Assembly (NCBI RefSeq): GCF_000069225.1 | Contig: NC_010399.1 | Location: 1 to 50,350 of the forward strand | DNA: 50,350 bases | Source: Clavibacter sepedonicus | Lineage (GTDB): Bacteria > Actinomycetota > Actinomycetes > Actinomycetales > Microbacteriaceae | Direction of reading: 5' to 3' | Shown here: positions 16,882-25,972 of the stretch, in pieces | How the letters are laid out: each line of letters starts with the position of its first letter | Numbering within the stretch: the first letter of the stretch is position 1 | Position numbers and translations under genes: made by a program | The notes under the pieces: model-generated | The model's database searches: none | Told to the model about the DNA's origin: nothing | What the model saw: only the letters and a program-made list of their open reading frames with translations

Positions 16882-17651
16882 CGCCCCGCACACGACGCGT
16901 CTACTTCGCCGCCGCCGCGCTCCTCGGCCTCGGCAGCCTCGCCGGCGGCTACTACGCCGTCGACCTCGTGCACCCGCAGGCGCAAGATGACGCCCAGGCG
17001 TCGGCCGTCGACGCGGCGCAGGTGCCGGCCGCGAGCGGTCCCGTGGTCGACGCCTTGACGGCCGCGGGCCTCGTGCGCGGGGGAGTGGTCGACGCGGCCG
17101 CGGTGCGGTCGCTCGTCGACAAGCTGCCGGCGGACACGCACGTGAGGACGCCGGCCTACGACCGGGCGGCCTACGGGCCGTCCTGGGCGGACACCGATCA
17201 CAACGGGTGCGACCAGCGGAACGACGTCCTGGCGCGTGATCTCACGGCGGTCACGTTCACGAAGGCGGATCCCGGCTGCACCGTGGCCATGGGGCACCTG
17301 GCCGACGTCTACACGGGGAAGGGCATCGACTTCACCCGGGGGAAGGCGACGAGCGCGGCGGTGCAGATCGACCACCTCGTTCCCCCCAGGTGGGCGTGGC
17401 AGCACGGCGCCGCCGCCTGGAGCGGGGAGCGCTGCGAGCAGCTTGCGACGGACGTCAACAACCTGCAGGCCGTCGATGGTCCGACGAACGAGGCGAAGTC
17501 GGACCAGGGGCCGGCGACGTGGCTCCCGCCGGCCGCCGGCTATGACTGCCTCTATGTCACCCGATTCGCGTACGTTCTGAGCACGTACGAGCTCACGATC
17601 GACGACGCCGACCGCGCCGCTATCGACCACACCCTCGACACCTGCCCGTGA
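16878..17651 (+). CDS. Membrane-anchored DUF1524/HNH-type nuclease, copy 1
   Basis: A 257-residue protein with an N-terminal anchor or signal helix (about 9-31). The extracytoplasmic domain carries QIDHLVP and NNLQAVDGPTNEAKSD, the His-Me finger signature of DUF1524 (GmrSD C-terminal-like) nucleases, with an upstream conserved NGCDQRND. Such exported nucleases are common on actinobacterial mobile elements and may act on incoming DNA or rivals. It is closely related to 41202-41969, which has DHLVPLGW where this copy has DHLVPPRW, and RREQL versus RCEQL. Confidence 0.78.
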   Translation: MTPRTRRVYFAAAALLGLGSLAGGYYAVDLVHPQAQDDAQASAVDAAQVPAASGPVVDALTAAGLVRGGVVDAAAVRSLVDKLPADTHVRTPAYDRAAYGPSWADTDHNGCDQRNDVLARDLTAVTFTKADPGCTVAMGHLADVYTGKGIDFTRGKATSAAVQIDHLVPPRWAWQHGAAAWSGERCEQLATDVNNLQAVDGPTNEAKSDQGPATWLPPAAGYDCLYVTRFAYVLSTYELTIDDADRAAIDHTLDTCP

Positions 17652-17672
17652 CCCGATGGAAGGAACTGCCTC

Positions 17673-18236
17673 GTGATGAACGTCGCCAGTGAGAGGGACC
17701 CGCAGAAGCTCCGCCAGTACCTCCGCGACCCGCACGAGAACGTGCGCGCCGCCGCCATCCTCAACCCCCGGACGCCGCACGACGCTGTGCGCGCGCTGCT
17801 GTCGCGCAAGCCTGGCCGGGCGGTGCGAGCGGCACTCGTCCTGCACCCGGTGCTGACCGACGCCGAGCGTGCCTCGCTGCTCCGCAGCGAGGACAGCGAG
17901 ACGCGCAGCGTGCGGATCGCGATTCTCGCCGCGATGGCCCGGTTCTCTCAGTCGCCCGCCGAGCTCGCGGAGCTCGCCAAGCACCCCGCCACACCCGTCC
18001 TCCTCCGCGTGGCGTCGAACCGCCACACCAGCCGCGAAACCCGCGCCGACCTCCGCCACTGGTCCTCTCCTGCTCGTATCCGCGCGTCCCTGCCGAGGCT
18101 GTCCCCATCGACGGCACGCCACGCGGATCCCGACCGCCTAGGGATCCTCAGGCAGGTCGTCGAGTACGACCGGGCCGAGAACCGCGCCCGTGCTCATCCT
18201 GCACGGCTGGTCGCTCACCTAGACCGCGCGCTCTAG
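17673..18236 (+). CDS. HEAT-like repeat protein
   Basis: A 187-residue protein of repeated short helical pairs of the form LLRDPHENVRAAAILNP, typical of HEAT/ARM-like or variant Leu-rich repeats. GTG 17673 has GGAAGGA 8 bases upstream; ATG 17676 is an alternative. Its TAG stop lies inside the CTAG target of the adjacent IS; removing the IS and one target copy leaves the same stop, so the IS did not truncate it. Function unknown; repeat folds of this type mediate protein contacts. Confidence 0.7.
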   Translation: MMNVASERDPQKLRQYLRDPHENVRAAAILNPRTPHDAVRALLSRKPGRAVRAALVLHPVLTDAERASLLRSEDSETRSVRIAILAAMARFSQSPAELAELAKHPATPVLLRVASNRHTSRETRADLRHWSSPARIRASLPRLSPSTARHADPDRLGILRQVVEYDRAENRARAHPARLVAHLDRAL

Positions 18237-18237
18237 C

Positions 18238-19305
18238 TGTACTGGGTCATGACGTTGGTGACACTCGGGCCGCGGGCGTGAGCCCGTGGCTTGAGTGGAT
18301 TCGTTCAGTGTTGTAGTGCTCGATGAAGGGGTCAAGCGCGTCGGCCCGGTGTTGGTTGCTGGTGAAGGGTTGCCGGTAGGCCCACTCGGTCGCGAGGGTC
18401 CGGTTGAAGCGCTCGACCTTGCCGTTCTGCCAGGGGCAGTGCGGGCGGATGAACTTCTGCCGCGCGCCCAGGTCCTGGACGGCGTTCTTGAACGCGGTCG
18501 AGTGCCGGTAGGCGAACGCGTTGTCCGTGATGACCCGCTCGATCCGGGTGATCCCATGCCCGGCGAAGTACGCCGCTGCGCGGGTCAGGAACCCGGCCGC
18601 GGTCGCGCCTTTCTCATCGGGATGGATCTCCGCGTAGGCGAGACGGGTGTGGTCATCGACCGCGGCATGGACGTAATCGAACCCGATCCCGCGGCCGCGG
18701 ACCTGCTCGCTGCGCCCGTGGACCCGCCAGCCGCCTCCGTCCGGGATCCTCCCGAGCTTCTTCACGTCCACGTGGATCAGATCACCCGGATGCTCGTGCT
18801 CATACCGGTGCGCCGTTGACCGGGATGCCCGGATCACGGCCCCGGTGACGGGGTCCAACCATGCCAACGGCGGCGCCCCGTGCCGGCGCAGGATGCGGGA
18901 GATCGTGCGGGATGGAACACCTGTCACCGGCGCCAGCCGCGCAGGACCCGCCCGCAACTGGGCCCGCGCTTCCAGCACGGCCCGTTCCCGCTCCGGGCTC
19001 GTTCGCCTCGGTACTGACCGGGGCCGCGATGACCGATCCGTCAGCCCTCGCAGCCCCTCGGCACGGAACCGGTTCACCCATCGATGCGCGCACTGCCGCG
19101 ACACCCCCAGCTCCCGCGCGACGTGCGCGACCGGCCGACGATCCTCCACCACCCGCCGCACGAGGAGAACCCTCCCGTGAACCGTCAGACGAGCATTACC
19201 GTGGGACATCGAGGCCTCCTGGCGATGGTTGAACTGAACAGCTCCATCAAGCCAGGAGGCCTCTTCACACGCCCCGAAGTGTCACCAACGTCATGGCCGA
19301 GTACA
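18238..19305 (-). mobile_element. IS481-family element (IS1121-like), copy 1
   Basis: A 1068-bp element with ends TGTACTGGGTCATGACGTTG and, inverted, TGTACTCGGCCATGACGTTG, followed by shared GTGACACT. The flanks are TCTAGC (18232-18237) and GCTAGC (19306-19311), an NCTAGN-type duplication with one mismatch; IS481 family members are known to prefer CTAG. It differs from copy 2 by very few bases, so spread was recent. IS1121 is named from memory of Clavibacter sepedonicus. Confidence 0.93.
18247..19209 (-). CDS. IS481-family transposase, copy 1
   Basis: A 320-residue DDE transposase. An N-terminal helix-turn-helix (about 25-55, ARELGVSRQCAHRWVNRF) precedes the rve integrase core. The likely catalytic residues are D148 (LIHVDVKK), D229 (ITDNAF) and E266 (GKVERFN), with normal spacing. 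Residue 218 is His here and Arg in the second copy. The frame is intact, so the element is probably active. Confidence 0.95.
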   Translation of the reverse strand: MSHGNARLTVHGRVLLVRRVVEDRRPVAHVARELGVSRQCAHRWVNRFRAEGLRGLTDRSSRPRSVPRRTSPERERAVLEARAQLRAGPARLAPVTGVPSRTISRILRRHGAPPLAWLDPVTGAVIRASRSTAHRYEHEHPGDLIHVDVKKLGRIPDGGGWRVHGRSEQVRGRGIGFDYVHAAVDDHTRLAYAEIHPDEKGATAAGFLTRAAAYFAGHGITRIERVITDNAFAYRHSTAFKNAVQDLGARQKFIRPHCPWQNGKVERFNRTLATEWAYRQPFTSNQHRADALDPFIEHYNTERIHSSHGLTPAARVSPTS

Positions 19306-19522
19306 GCTAGCGCCCTCGCGCAGGCAAAGGGCACCGGCCGCAGCAAGTAGGCCCGCCGCCCCATCGGACGAACGCGACGACGACCCGCCGTATTCTCGCC
19401 CCCTCCCCATATGGGGAGGGGGCGCCGCTGTCTTCCCATCCAGAGATCCACCGGTGATACCGTCTGCGACGTCGGGCTGTCACGAAACGCCCGCTCGGCC
19501 GTCACGGAACAGGGGGTGCGGG

Positions 19523-20227
19523 GTGAGGCTCGCGATCGCAGATCCGCCGTACCTGGGACGCGCGGACCGCTGGTACGGCGAGGGCCGCGGCGGCGGGCGC
19601 ACACGGACGGATGGTCTGTGGGCGCGCAACGGCAGGAAGCCCGACTATCACCCCGATGCGGCCGTGTGGGACGACCCTGCCGAGCACCAGGCGCTCATCG
19701 TCGCGCTCGAGAGCGACTATGACGGGTGGGTCCTCGCGGGCGCCGCCGACTCCCTGCCCGTCCTCCTCGCGGCGGCGCCGCCCGCCGCGCAGCTCGCGGT
19801 GTGGTCGAAGCCGAACGCGATGCCCGGCGGTGCGCGGATCCTCAACCGGTGGGAACCCGTCCTGGTCCGCGTCCCGGACGCACGACGTCGACGGGAGTCC
19901 GGGCCGCGCGTCACGGACACCCTGCACGCGGCCACGCGTCAGCAGGGGTTCCTCGGTGCGAAGCCGCCGGAGTGGACGAGGTGGGTCGCGGCCATGCTCG
20001 GCTACGACCCGGCCGTCGACGAGCTCCACGACCTGTTCGCCGGCAGCGGCGCCGTGCTCCAAGCGATCACCGCCTACCGGCTGCCGGCGGAGAGCGCGTG
20101 CGCATTCTGCAGATCCCCGATCACCCAGCCGTCCTCGGGCCGACGTCGACGAACCTGCGGCGCCGCGTGTCGGCAGCGGCGCGCGCGCCGCGCCGCTGTC
20201 TTTGAACTGTCATCCGCGACGCCCTAG
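19523..20227 (+). CDS. DNA methyltransferase-like protein with C-terminal zinc finger
   Basis: A 234-residue protein with RLAIADPPY near the start (the DPPY catalytic motif IV of N6-adenine/N4-cytosine methyltransferases) and LHDLFAGSGAVLQA (S-adenosylmethionine motif I, FxGxG) near residue 175. This is the permuted motif order. A C-terminal CAFC and CGAAC pair suggests a small zinc finger. No restriction gene lies nearby, so it may be a solitary plasmid methyltransferase protecting against host restriction. GTG 19523 follows AGGGGG; the upstream frame is not homologous. Confidence 0.72.
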   Translation: MRLAIADPPYLGRADRWYGEGRGGGRTRTDGLWARNGRKPDYHPDAAVWDDPAEHQALIVALESDYDGWVLAGAADSLPVLLAAAPPAAQLAVWSKPNAMPGGARILNRWEPVLVRVPDARRRRESGPRVTDTLHAATRQQGFLGAKPPEWTRWVAAMLGYDPAVDELHDLFAGSGAVLQAITAYRLPAESACAFCRSPITQPSSGRRRRTCGAACRQRRARRAAVFELSSATP

Positions 20228-20277
20228 ACCGACGAGCCCTATTCCGCGGCGCGCACGCAGTTAGTTACCCGGGCGCG

Positions 20278-21150
20278 CTAACTCGATGGTGCAAGTGCAT
20301 AATTGGGCTGCTCTCGGAAGAACTCCGATAGAGGTGTGTAAATACTTACGTTCGAGTAGTGCTCTGGATCAGCGGATCCGTGATGGATGCCGAAGAGCAC
20401 ACCGCCGGGGCTGGCAACCGGTCCGCCCGAGTCACCTTGATCCGTGCCCGCGACGGTGCTTCTGATTACCATCTGACCTCGGGCGCGGGCTTCCGCTTCA
20501 GCGTTGGGCGGGAGGGTGACGAGTCGGAAAGTGCAGTTCGGGCCGGTCCGGTAACCAGAGGTGCATATCTGCTGCGTTGCACTCGGCTCGCCCATCCCTG
20601 CGACAGGAATGGCCCGCTCAAAGTTGCTGTAAGGAAGGTGCAAAACAATCTTGCCAATGGCGCGAGGTGTGAATGACTGAATGATACTGCAGCGGGCGGC
20701 CCCACTGTGGGTCGGGCCACACTGTGTGTTTCTATGTGATTCAGGGTTTACGGTGATGAGTTCCAGATCTCGGTCCGGCGACGTCCAGGTCACCCTTCCC
20801 ACGTTATCCTCCCCAACGCGTACAGTTGCACCCAATGAGGCACAGTGCTTTGCGGTAAGCACATATCGCGTCGCCGCGGAGAACGGGAGAAGCCGGGACA
20901 GATACGTCGTTGATTTGAGCACCGCACCGGCCGTGCAGTACGAATCTGCGGTATAGGTGCCGGGCGGACTCGGTTCACTGAAGGTCAACTTCGTTCCCGC
21001 GACGATGGGAAGAGACGTGCGCACTGCGCCGACGGCCTGGGCGGACGACGGCGCGACGATGAGGGGAGTCAGGCAGGTCAGTGTTACCGCTGCGCAGGCG
21101 ATGAGCAGACGTGCTGATCGAGAGGTAAGCGAGTGATGTGTGCGCAACAA
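20278..21150 (-). CDS. Secreted chymotrypsin-type serine protease, Pat-1/Chp family
   Basis: A 290-residue protein with an N-terminal signal peptide (hydrophobic about 14-32, cleavage near AQA-V). The triad is complete: H102 (LTAKHC), D128 (SPDRDL) and S241 (DQGDSGGP). Cysteines lie at conserved positions. Pat-1 and Chp proteases of Clavibacter are secreted virulence or avirulence factors in plants. The start is TTG 21150 with GGAGA 6 bases upstream. It lies between the two inverted IS copies. Closest relative here is 29403-30261. Substrate unknown. Confidence 0.88.
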   Translation of the reverse strand: MLRTHHSLTSRSARLLIACAAVTLTCLTPLIVAPSSAQAVGAVRTSLPIVAGTKLTFSEPSPPGTYTADSYCTAGAVLKSTTYLSRLLPFSAATRYVLTAKHCASLGATVRVGEDNVGRVTWTSPDRDLELITVNPESHRNTQCGPTHSGAARCSIIQSFTPRAIGKIVLHLPYSNFERAIPVAGMGEPSATQQICTSGYRTGPNCTFRLVTLPPNAEAEARARGQMVIRSTVAGTDQGDSGGPVASPGGVLFGIHHGSADPEHYSNVSIYTPLSEFFREQPNYALAPSS

Positions 21151-21479
21151 TCAAGTTCTCCAATAACCCTTTTAGGGACTATCCTGAGCCGTTGACACCA
21201 GGTGAAGGTGTTGTTGATGTCCGTAAACGGCGGAAGGTTCATTTATGCTTACTCTCGCAGATGTGATTGGGTCTGCGGCGCGATCGTCCACAGGTCGTGT
21301 TTCGTACAGGAGCGCATCGGGCAGTGTTGATGGGCCTTGAGAAGCCGCCTGCCATCTGGTCGTCGGTTGCAGGGGAGGCGCGACCCTGTCACTTGCCGCT
21401 GCCGCGTGTATCCCGTAACCATGGCCCGCGGAGCTGGGCATGGTCATCGTCGGTTTTCGGTCGGGTAGGACATCGCGGG

Positions 21480-21550
21480 CAAACTCGTCGGGTACGCACG
21501 GGCCTCGATCCGGCAGCAGAGCACGGACCGCCTGGTAGTTGACGTGCCCG
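21480..21550 (+). pseudogene. Resolvase N-terminal remnant, copy 1
   Basis: Plus-strand translation gives LVGYARASIRQQSTD, matching the N-terminal catalytic segment of a serine resolvase before similarity is lost. A parallel remnant lies at 46857-46930. The 544 bases from 21151 to 21694 otherwise hold no gene, but from about 21400 they match the noncoding flank of the second resolvase/DUF3800 module. Confidence 0.55.
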
Positions 21551-21694
21551 GACAGCATGGTGTACTCCGTGCAGGGGTGATGGGATCCCGTCACGCGTGA
21601 GAGACCGAGCGAGTCGCCCCATTGCGGTGGGGTCGAAAGTGATTCTCGCGAGTTCCTGCTGGAAGTAGGGCCCGAGACTTTGCGCTTTAACCGG

Positions 21695-22260
21695 TCACCC
21701 GTCGACGGTGATGATCTGGATCTCGCCGAGGGCGGCGAGCGGTTTGGGGGTCCCCACCCGGTCCTGCACGATGGTGCCGCAGATGACGTCGGCTTCCCAC
21801 AGCGCACGCTCTACGGGGCTCGTTGATGATCGAGCCGGATCGGAATGCTGAGGGCGTGCGCGGCGCGGAGTGTGTCGAGGTGGTCACGGTCCCGCCGGTC
21901 ATCTGCTGGCCCGCGTGACTCCGCGACGAGGAGCGCCAGGTCGCGCATCGTGAGCTCGTGCAGAAGCCGTTCCATCGTCTTCCGTCGACTTCGCTCCAGC
22001 GGCTCGGTGTTGTCGACCGACCGGACGACGACCAGCCTCTCGAGAGCGAGCCCCGCGACCGCGGCGGCGAGCTGCAGACGCCGGGGGGCGCTCTCCTCGT
22101 TCCAGTGCACCTTCCCCACCTTGCTTCGCCGTAGTCCGTGCATCACGTCGCGCACGGTGTCGAGGTGCCGCTCGTCGCAGATCGCGGCTGTGAGGACATA
22201 GGTACCAGGATCGCGGTTCTCCTGAGACCCGGTTTGATCGACGAACGCGGTCCGGGTCAC
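21695..22260 (-). pseudogene. DUF3800-like protein, frameshifted
   Basis: The first 149 codons are intact, with TAFVDQTGSQENRDPG (the RNase-H-like acidic start of DUF3800) and HWNEES. A one-base loss near 21825 then shifts the frame. After the shift the sequence again matches the intact copy at 47068-47634 (LWEADVICGTIVQDRVG) down to a stop at 21695. It sits downstream of an IS-broken resolvase, so the whole module copy is dead. Confidence 0.8.
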
Positions 22261-22784
22261 GACGTCAGTTCGTCGTCGATGCGGGGCAGCGTGACCTCGG
22301 TGCTCGTGGTGACCGGATGCCGGTCGAGTGTCCGGTACAGGTGGCCCGACCGATCCCGAAGAGCTCCACGAGCTCGGAGACGGAGGTGTCGCCTACGCGG
22401 TGCAGCGCGATCAGGTGTCGCTCCTGGGCGGGGGAGAGCTTCGGCTGTCGCCCTTTCAGCTTCCCCCTCACCTTCGCATTGGCCGTTCCTTCACGGGTCT
22501 GGGCGCGGATGGGGTCGGACTCGAACTCGGCGAACATGCGCGAGCATGTCGAACAAGAGCAGCCCTGTCGGGTCGGTCGGATCGTGCACGGATCCCCCGA
22601 TGCTCAACGCCACGCCCGCCCTTGGCGGCGAGCTCGTCGGCGATTGTGCGGGCATCGCTGATCGACCGGGTGAGCCGGTCGAGCTTCGTGACCACGAGCG
22701 TGTCGCCGGTCCAGCACGCCTCAAGCGCTTTCCCGAGCGCGGGACCATTCCGGTTCGTGCCGGTGAGGCCGTGATCGAGCTAGA

Positions 22785-23852
22785 TGTACTCGGCCATGAC
22801 GTTGGTGACACTTCGGGGCGTGTGAAGAGGCCTCCTGGCTTGATGGAGCTGTTCAGTTCAACCATCGCCAGGAGGCCTCGATGTCCCACGGTAATGCTCG
22901 TCTGACGGTTCACGGGAGGGTTCTCCTCGTGCGGCGGGTGGTGGAGGATCGTCGGCCGGTCGCGCACGTCGCGCGGGAGCTGGGGGTGTCGCGGCAGTGC
23001 GCGCATCGATGGGTGAACCGGTTCCGTGCCGAGGGGCTGCGAGGGCTGACGGATCGGTCATCGCGGCCCCGGTCAGTACCGAGGCGAACGAGCCCGGAGC
23101 GGGAACGGGCCGTGCTGGAAGCGCGGGCCCAGTTGCGGGCGGGTCCTGCGCGGCTGGCGCCGGTGACAGGTGTTCCATCCCGTACGATCTCCCGCATCCT
23201 GCGCCGGCACGGGGCGCCGCCGTTGGCATGGTTGGACCCCGTCACCGGGGCCGTGATCCGGGCATCCCGGTCAACGGCGCACCGGTATGAGCACGAGCAT
23301 CCGGGTGATCTGATCCACGTGGACGTGAAGAAGCTCGGGAGGATCCCGGACGGAGGCGGCTGGCGGGTCCACGGGCGCAGCGAGCAGGTCCGCGGCCGCG
23401 GGATCGGGTTCGATTACGTCCATGCCGCGGTCGATGACCACACCCGTCTCGCCTACGCGGAGATCCATCCCGATGAGAAAGGCGCGACCGCGGCCGGGTT
23501 CCTGACCCGCGCAGCGGCGTACTTCGCCGGGCGCGGGATCACCCGGATCGAGCGGGTCATCACGGACAACGCGTTCGCCTACCGGCACTCGACCGCGTTC
23601 AAGAACGCCGTCCAGGACCTGGGCGCGCGGCAGAAGTTCATCCGCCCGCACTGCCCCTGGCAGAACGGCAAGGTCGAGCGCTTCAACCGGACCCTCGCGA
23701 CCGAGTGGGCCTACCGGCAACCCTTCACCAGCAACCAACACCGGGCCGACGCGCTTGACCCCTTCATCGAGCACTACAACACTGAACGAATCCACTCAAG
23801 CCACGGGCTCACGCCCGCGGCCCGAGTGTCACCAACGTCATGACCCAGTACA
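22785..23852 (+). mobile_element. IS481-family element (IS1121-like), copy 2
   Basis: A 1068-bp element in opposite orientation to copy 1, with a perfect 6-bp target duplication GCTAGA (22779-22784 and 23853-23858). It splits the resolvase gene at 22257-23961. Because both resolvase halves remain in register on the minus strand, the 3.5-kb segment between the IS copies is not currently inverted. Confidence 0.95.
22881..23843 (+). CDS. IS481-family transposase, copy 2
   Basis: A 320-residue DDE transposase identical to copy 1 except for Arg in place of His at residue 218; one silent change is also visible. Catalytic D148, D229 and E266 are present and the frame is intact. Confidence 0.95.
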   Translation: MSHGNARLTVHGRVLLVRRVVEDRRPVAHVARELGVSRQCAHRWVNRFRAEGLRGLTDRSSRPRSVPRRTSPERERAVLEARAQLRAGPARLAPVTGVPSRTISRILRRHGAPPLAWLDPVTGAVIRASRSTAHRYEHEHPGDLIHVDVKKLGRIPDGGGWRVHGRSEQVRGRGIGFDYVHAAVDDHTRLAYAEIHPDEKGATAAGFLTRAAAYFAGRGITRIERVITDNAFAYRHSTAFKNAVQDLGARQKFIRPHCPWQNGKVERFNRTLATEWAYRQPFTSNQHRADALDPFIEHYNTERIHSSHGLTPAARVSPTS

Positions 23853-24090
23853 GCTAGATCCGATCCGGTGTCAGCCCGAGCGGCGCGAGGGCGTCCCGCT
23901 TCGCGGTGGCGTCCTGCGCGTCGGTCGAGACGCGGGCGTACCCGATGAGCTGTCCTGCCATGCATGCAGCGTCTGAGGTAGCCCCCCCGTCCCCGGATCC
24001 ACCGCCTGACCAGTCAGATGAGACGCGCGATTCCGCGGTCGAGCACGACGTCGTGAGGTGGTCCGGGGAGGGATCCTTTTCCGGACTACA

Positions 24091-24111
24091 GGTGCAACAG
24101 TCAGTTGCACC
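24091..24111. repeat. 8-bp-arm palindrome upstream of a small membrane gene
   Basis: GGTGCAAC-N5-GTTGCACC lies between the start of the broken resolvase and the small gene at 24153. Possible operator or a remnant of a resolvase site. Confidence 0.5.
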
Positions 24112-24152
24112 ATGGGTGCGATTGAGCAGCACGTCCGTGAGAGCGTTGCTGC

Positions 24153-24380
24153 ATGCCCTCACCGCGCCGCAGGCTCAACTTCAAGCTCACACGCTTTGCC
24201 GTGTTCGGACTCCTCGCCAGCACCCTGGGCATCGTTTGCATGGTCCGGTTCCTGACATCAGAGAACAAGACGTTCCTGGCCGCCGATTTGGTGTTAGTCG
24301 TGTCGGGGCAAATCGGCTTATGGGTGCAAAATCTCAAGCGGATGCGTCAGGAAGACGCGAAGTGGTCGAAGCGCGAGTGA
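24153..24380 (+). CDS. Small two-helix membrane protein
   Basis: A 75-residue protein with a basic N-terminus (about 1-13), two hydrophobic helices (about 14-34 and 42-58) and a charged C-terminal tail ending WSKRE. There is no clear ribosome-binding site and no family I recognise. It lies alone between the resolvase remnant and the secreted cysteine protein on the opposite strand. Confidence 0.45.
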   Translation: MPSPRRRLNFKLTRFAVFGLLASTLGIVCMVRFLTSENKTFLAADLVLVVSGQIGLWVQNLKRMRQEDAKWSKRE

Positions 24381-24625
24381 GGGCCGAGTCCGGTAGCCAA
24401 CAGCTCCCGGTAGACCTACTCGACTAGCGAGGACCTGATTAGGCGCATGGCGAGTCGTCGACAGCGGCAGGCCCGAACTCGTCCCCGAACCGCTTCCACC
24501 CCTCGCCAGGCTGCTCGCCCGGCGGAACGACCGGCGGCAGCTCGCCAAGTGGCACCGGTGCAGGCCGAAACGGCCCGTGAGGACGCTCCGCACCGATAGA
24601 TATACCGCGAAAAACGTGGCGGCCT

Positions 24626-25210
24626 CTACCCGCACCAATCGTTCCAGTAGTCCGGAATAGGAATAAAAATACCTTTTTGGCCGCATTTGGACGACGCGAT
24701 GAGTGCGAAAACCGCGCCCAGGAGGCCCCCGACCACGGTGCACACTACCGGGGTCAAGTACAGCTGCGAGCAGGTCACTGTGCCCACCACGCCTAAGGCG
24801 CTTCCAACGATCGCTCTTACGGTCATCCCGCCCAAGTGGATGACTGGATGGAATTTGCGGTTTAGCCACCTTTTGAATGACTTCCAGCTCTTGTCATCTC
24901 GGAGATGTTGGCCGGGGTTCGGTGTAGTTGAAGGGGGCGGCACGGGCACGAAGGTCACTTGTGCTGATCCTGTTGCGGGGTCGCTTTCTGCGTTCGCGGT
25001 CATGGGACCAATTGATTGCCCGCTATGAGACGGGTGGGTAAACGTGGTTGAGTCGGATCTCGCTTCCGCACGGGCGCTGCTTGGTGCGTCGATCACGAGA
25101 ATGGCCGACACGAAAACGAGAAATACCACGGCGAAGGCCATCGGGTGGCTAATGATGCGGAATCGGGTCGGTGTGGATTGAGAAATGATTGTGATCATGG
25201 AGGGCCTCAC
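24626..25210 (-). CDS. Secreted cysteine-containing protein, member 1
   Basis: A 194-residue protein with a signal-like segment (hydrophobic about 23-42, AEARS following). A Thr/Ser/Pro-rich spacer runs to about residue 100. Then comes a basic aromatic helix (SFKRWLNRKFH), two Gly/Ala-rich hydrophobic segments with C-x11-C (VTCSQLY to VVC), and a C-terminal end CGQKGIFIPIPDYWNDWCG. It shares this order with 27895-28602. No known fold; possible secreted effector or membrane-active peptide precursor. It starts near AT-rich flanks, suggesting foreign origin. Confidence 0.6.
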   Translation of the reverse strand: MRPSMITIISQSTPTRFRIISHPMAFAVVFLVFVSAILVIDAPSSARAEARSDSTTFTHPSHSGQSIGPMTANAESDPATGSAQVTFVPVPPPSTTPNPGQHLRDDKSWKSFKRWLNRKFHPVIHLGGMTVRAIVGSALGVVGTVTCSQLYLTPVVCTVVGGLLGAVFALIASSKCGQKGIFIPIPDYWNDWCG

Positions 25211-25972
25211 TGTTCAGCGAAAAACCTAGGAATAGCTCCCCAACTTGTGCGGAGCAAGTGCCGGGTGAGTTGCAACCCGGAGAAGGCGTTGGTACGAGAG
25301 GTAGGCGATTCTAGGAAGAGGTCGACGATCGCGAGTAAACGATCCACAGGGGGCATCGCTGCCGCCGCCTCATGAACCCGGGGCACAGAGTGGTGGTGCT
25401 GTACGTCCTGCGTGCGAGTCAGCAGGTCTGTACGGGTCACGCGCACAGTCGGATGCGCTGCTGTGTCGTTCTGGGCGGCGTAGCCGGCGCTTGGGTGAAT
25501 CCGCACAATCTACGGCGCGGTTCGCAGACCGCCGACTACCGAGAGAAGGGGCGTGTCTGATCCTAGGAGCTACTGTCGCCGCGGGTGCGGGCAGCAGACC
25601 CAAAGTCGTCGTGCCACTTGTCGAAGGTATCCCCCAAGGCACTCCCTCTACTTTGCGATGCCTGCGTCCTCGTCATCACGACCTGAGCTCGGCTCGCTTC
25701 GTGAGACGGAGGCTTGCTCGCTTTGGGGATCGGGGGGGCTGCGCCCCTACGGGTGCTTGATTTTGACTACTGGTGTCGAACTCCCAATAGCGATGGGATC
25801 GGTACTACTACGCGCGTCTTCATGAATGGTCTCGTGATGGGACCAGGGTTCCCTCGTTCGCGCGTCCGATGAAACGCCTCGTCATGCAGCGCGTTGGGGG
25901 TTTGCCATGTCTCGTGCGTTTGTCATCATCGTCGTTCGGAAGCGGGCACTGTGCGACAGCCGAAGTTGCGTC
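25211..25972. other. No supported gene
   Basis: Only short, overlapping frames without recognisable similarity are seen here. The plus-strand stretch 25756-25870 could be a fragment (FDYWCRTPNSDG) but I cannot assign it. The composition is lower in GC than the transfer region. Confidence 0.5.

Larger units (their letters stand above)
22257..23961 (-). pseudogene. Serine resolvase/invertase gene interrupted by the second IS copy
   Basis: The N-terminus (23859-23961) reads MAGQLIGYARVSTDAQDAT with the catalytic serine. The remainder lies on the other side of the IS at 22257-22778 (GDTLVVTKLDRLTRS, then a Hin-like C-terminal HTH region). The target base triplet is an in-frame TAG where the intact homologue has a Tyr codon. 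A further one-base deletion disrupts the C-terminal HTH near 22340. Compare 47631-48263. Confidence 0.85.

Noticed and set aside
18232..18237. IS copy 1 truncating the HEAT-like gene
   Set aside because: The stop TAG lies in the CTAG target itself and is regained after IS removal, so the gene is not cut short.
19306..22784. Current inversion of the segment between the two IS copies
   Set aside because: The two halves of the resolvase around copy 2 remain in the same orientation and order, which an inversion would have broken.
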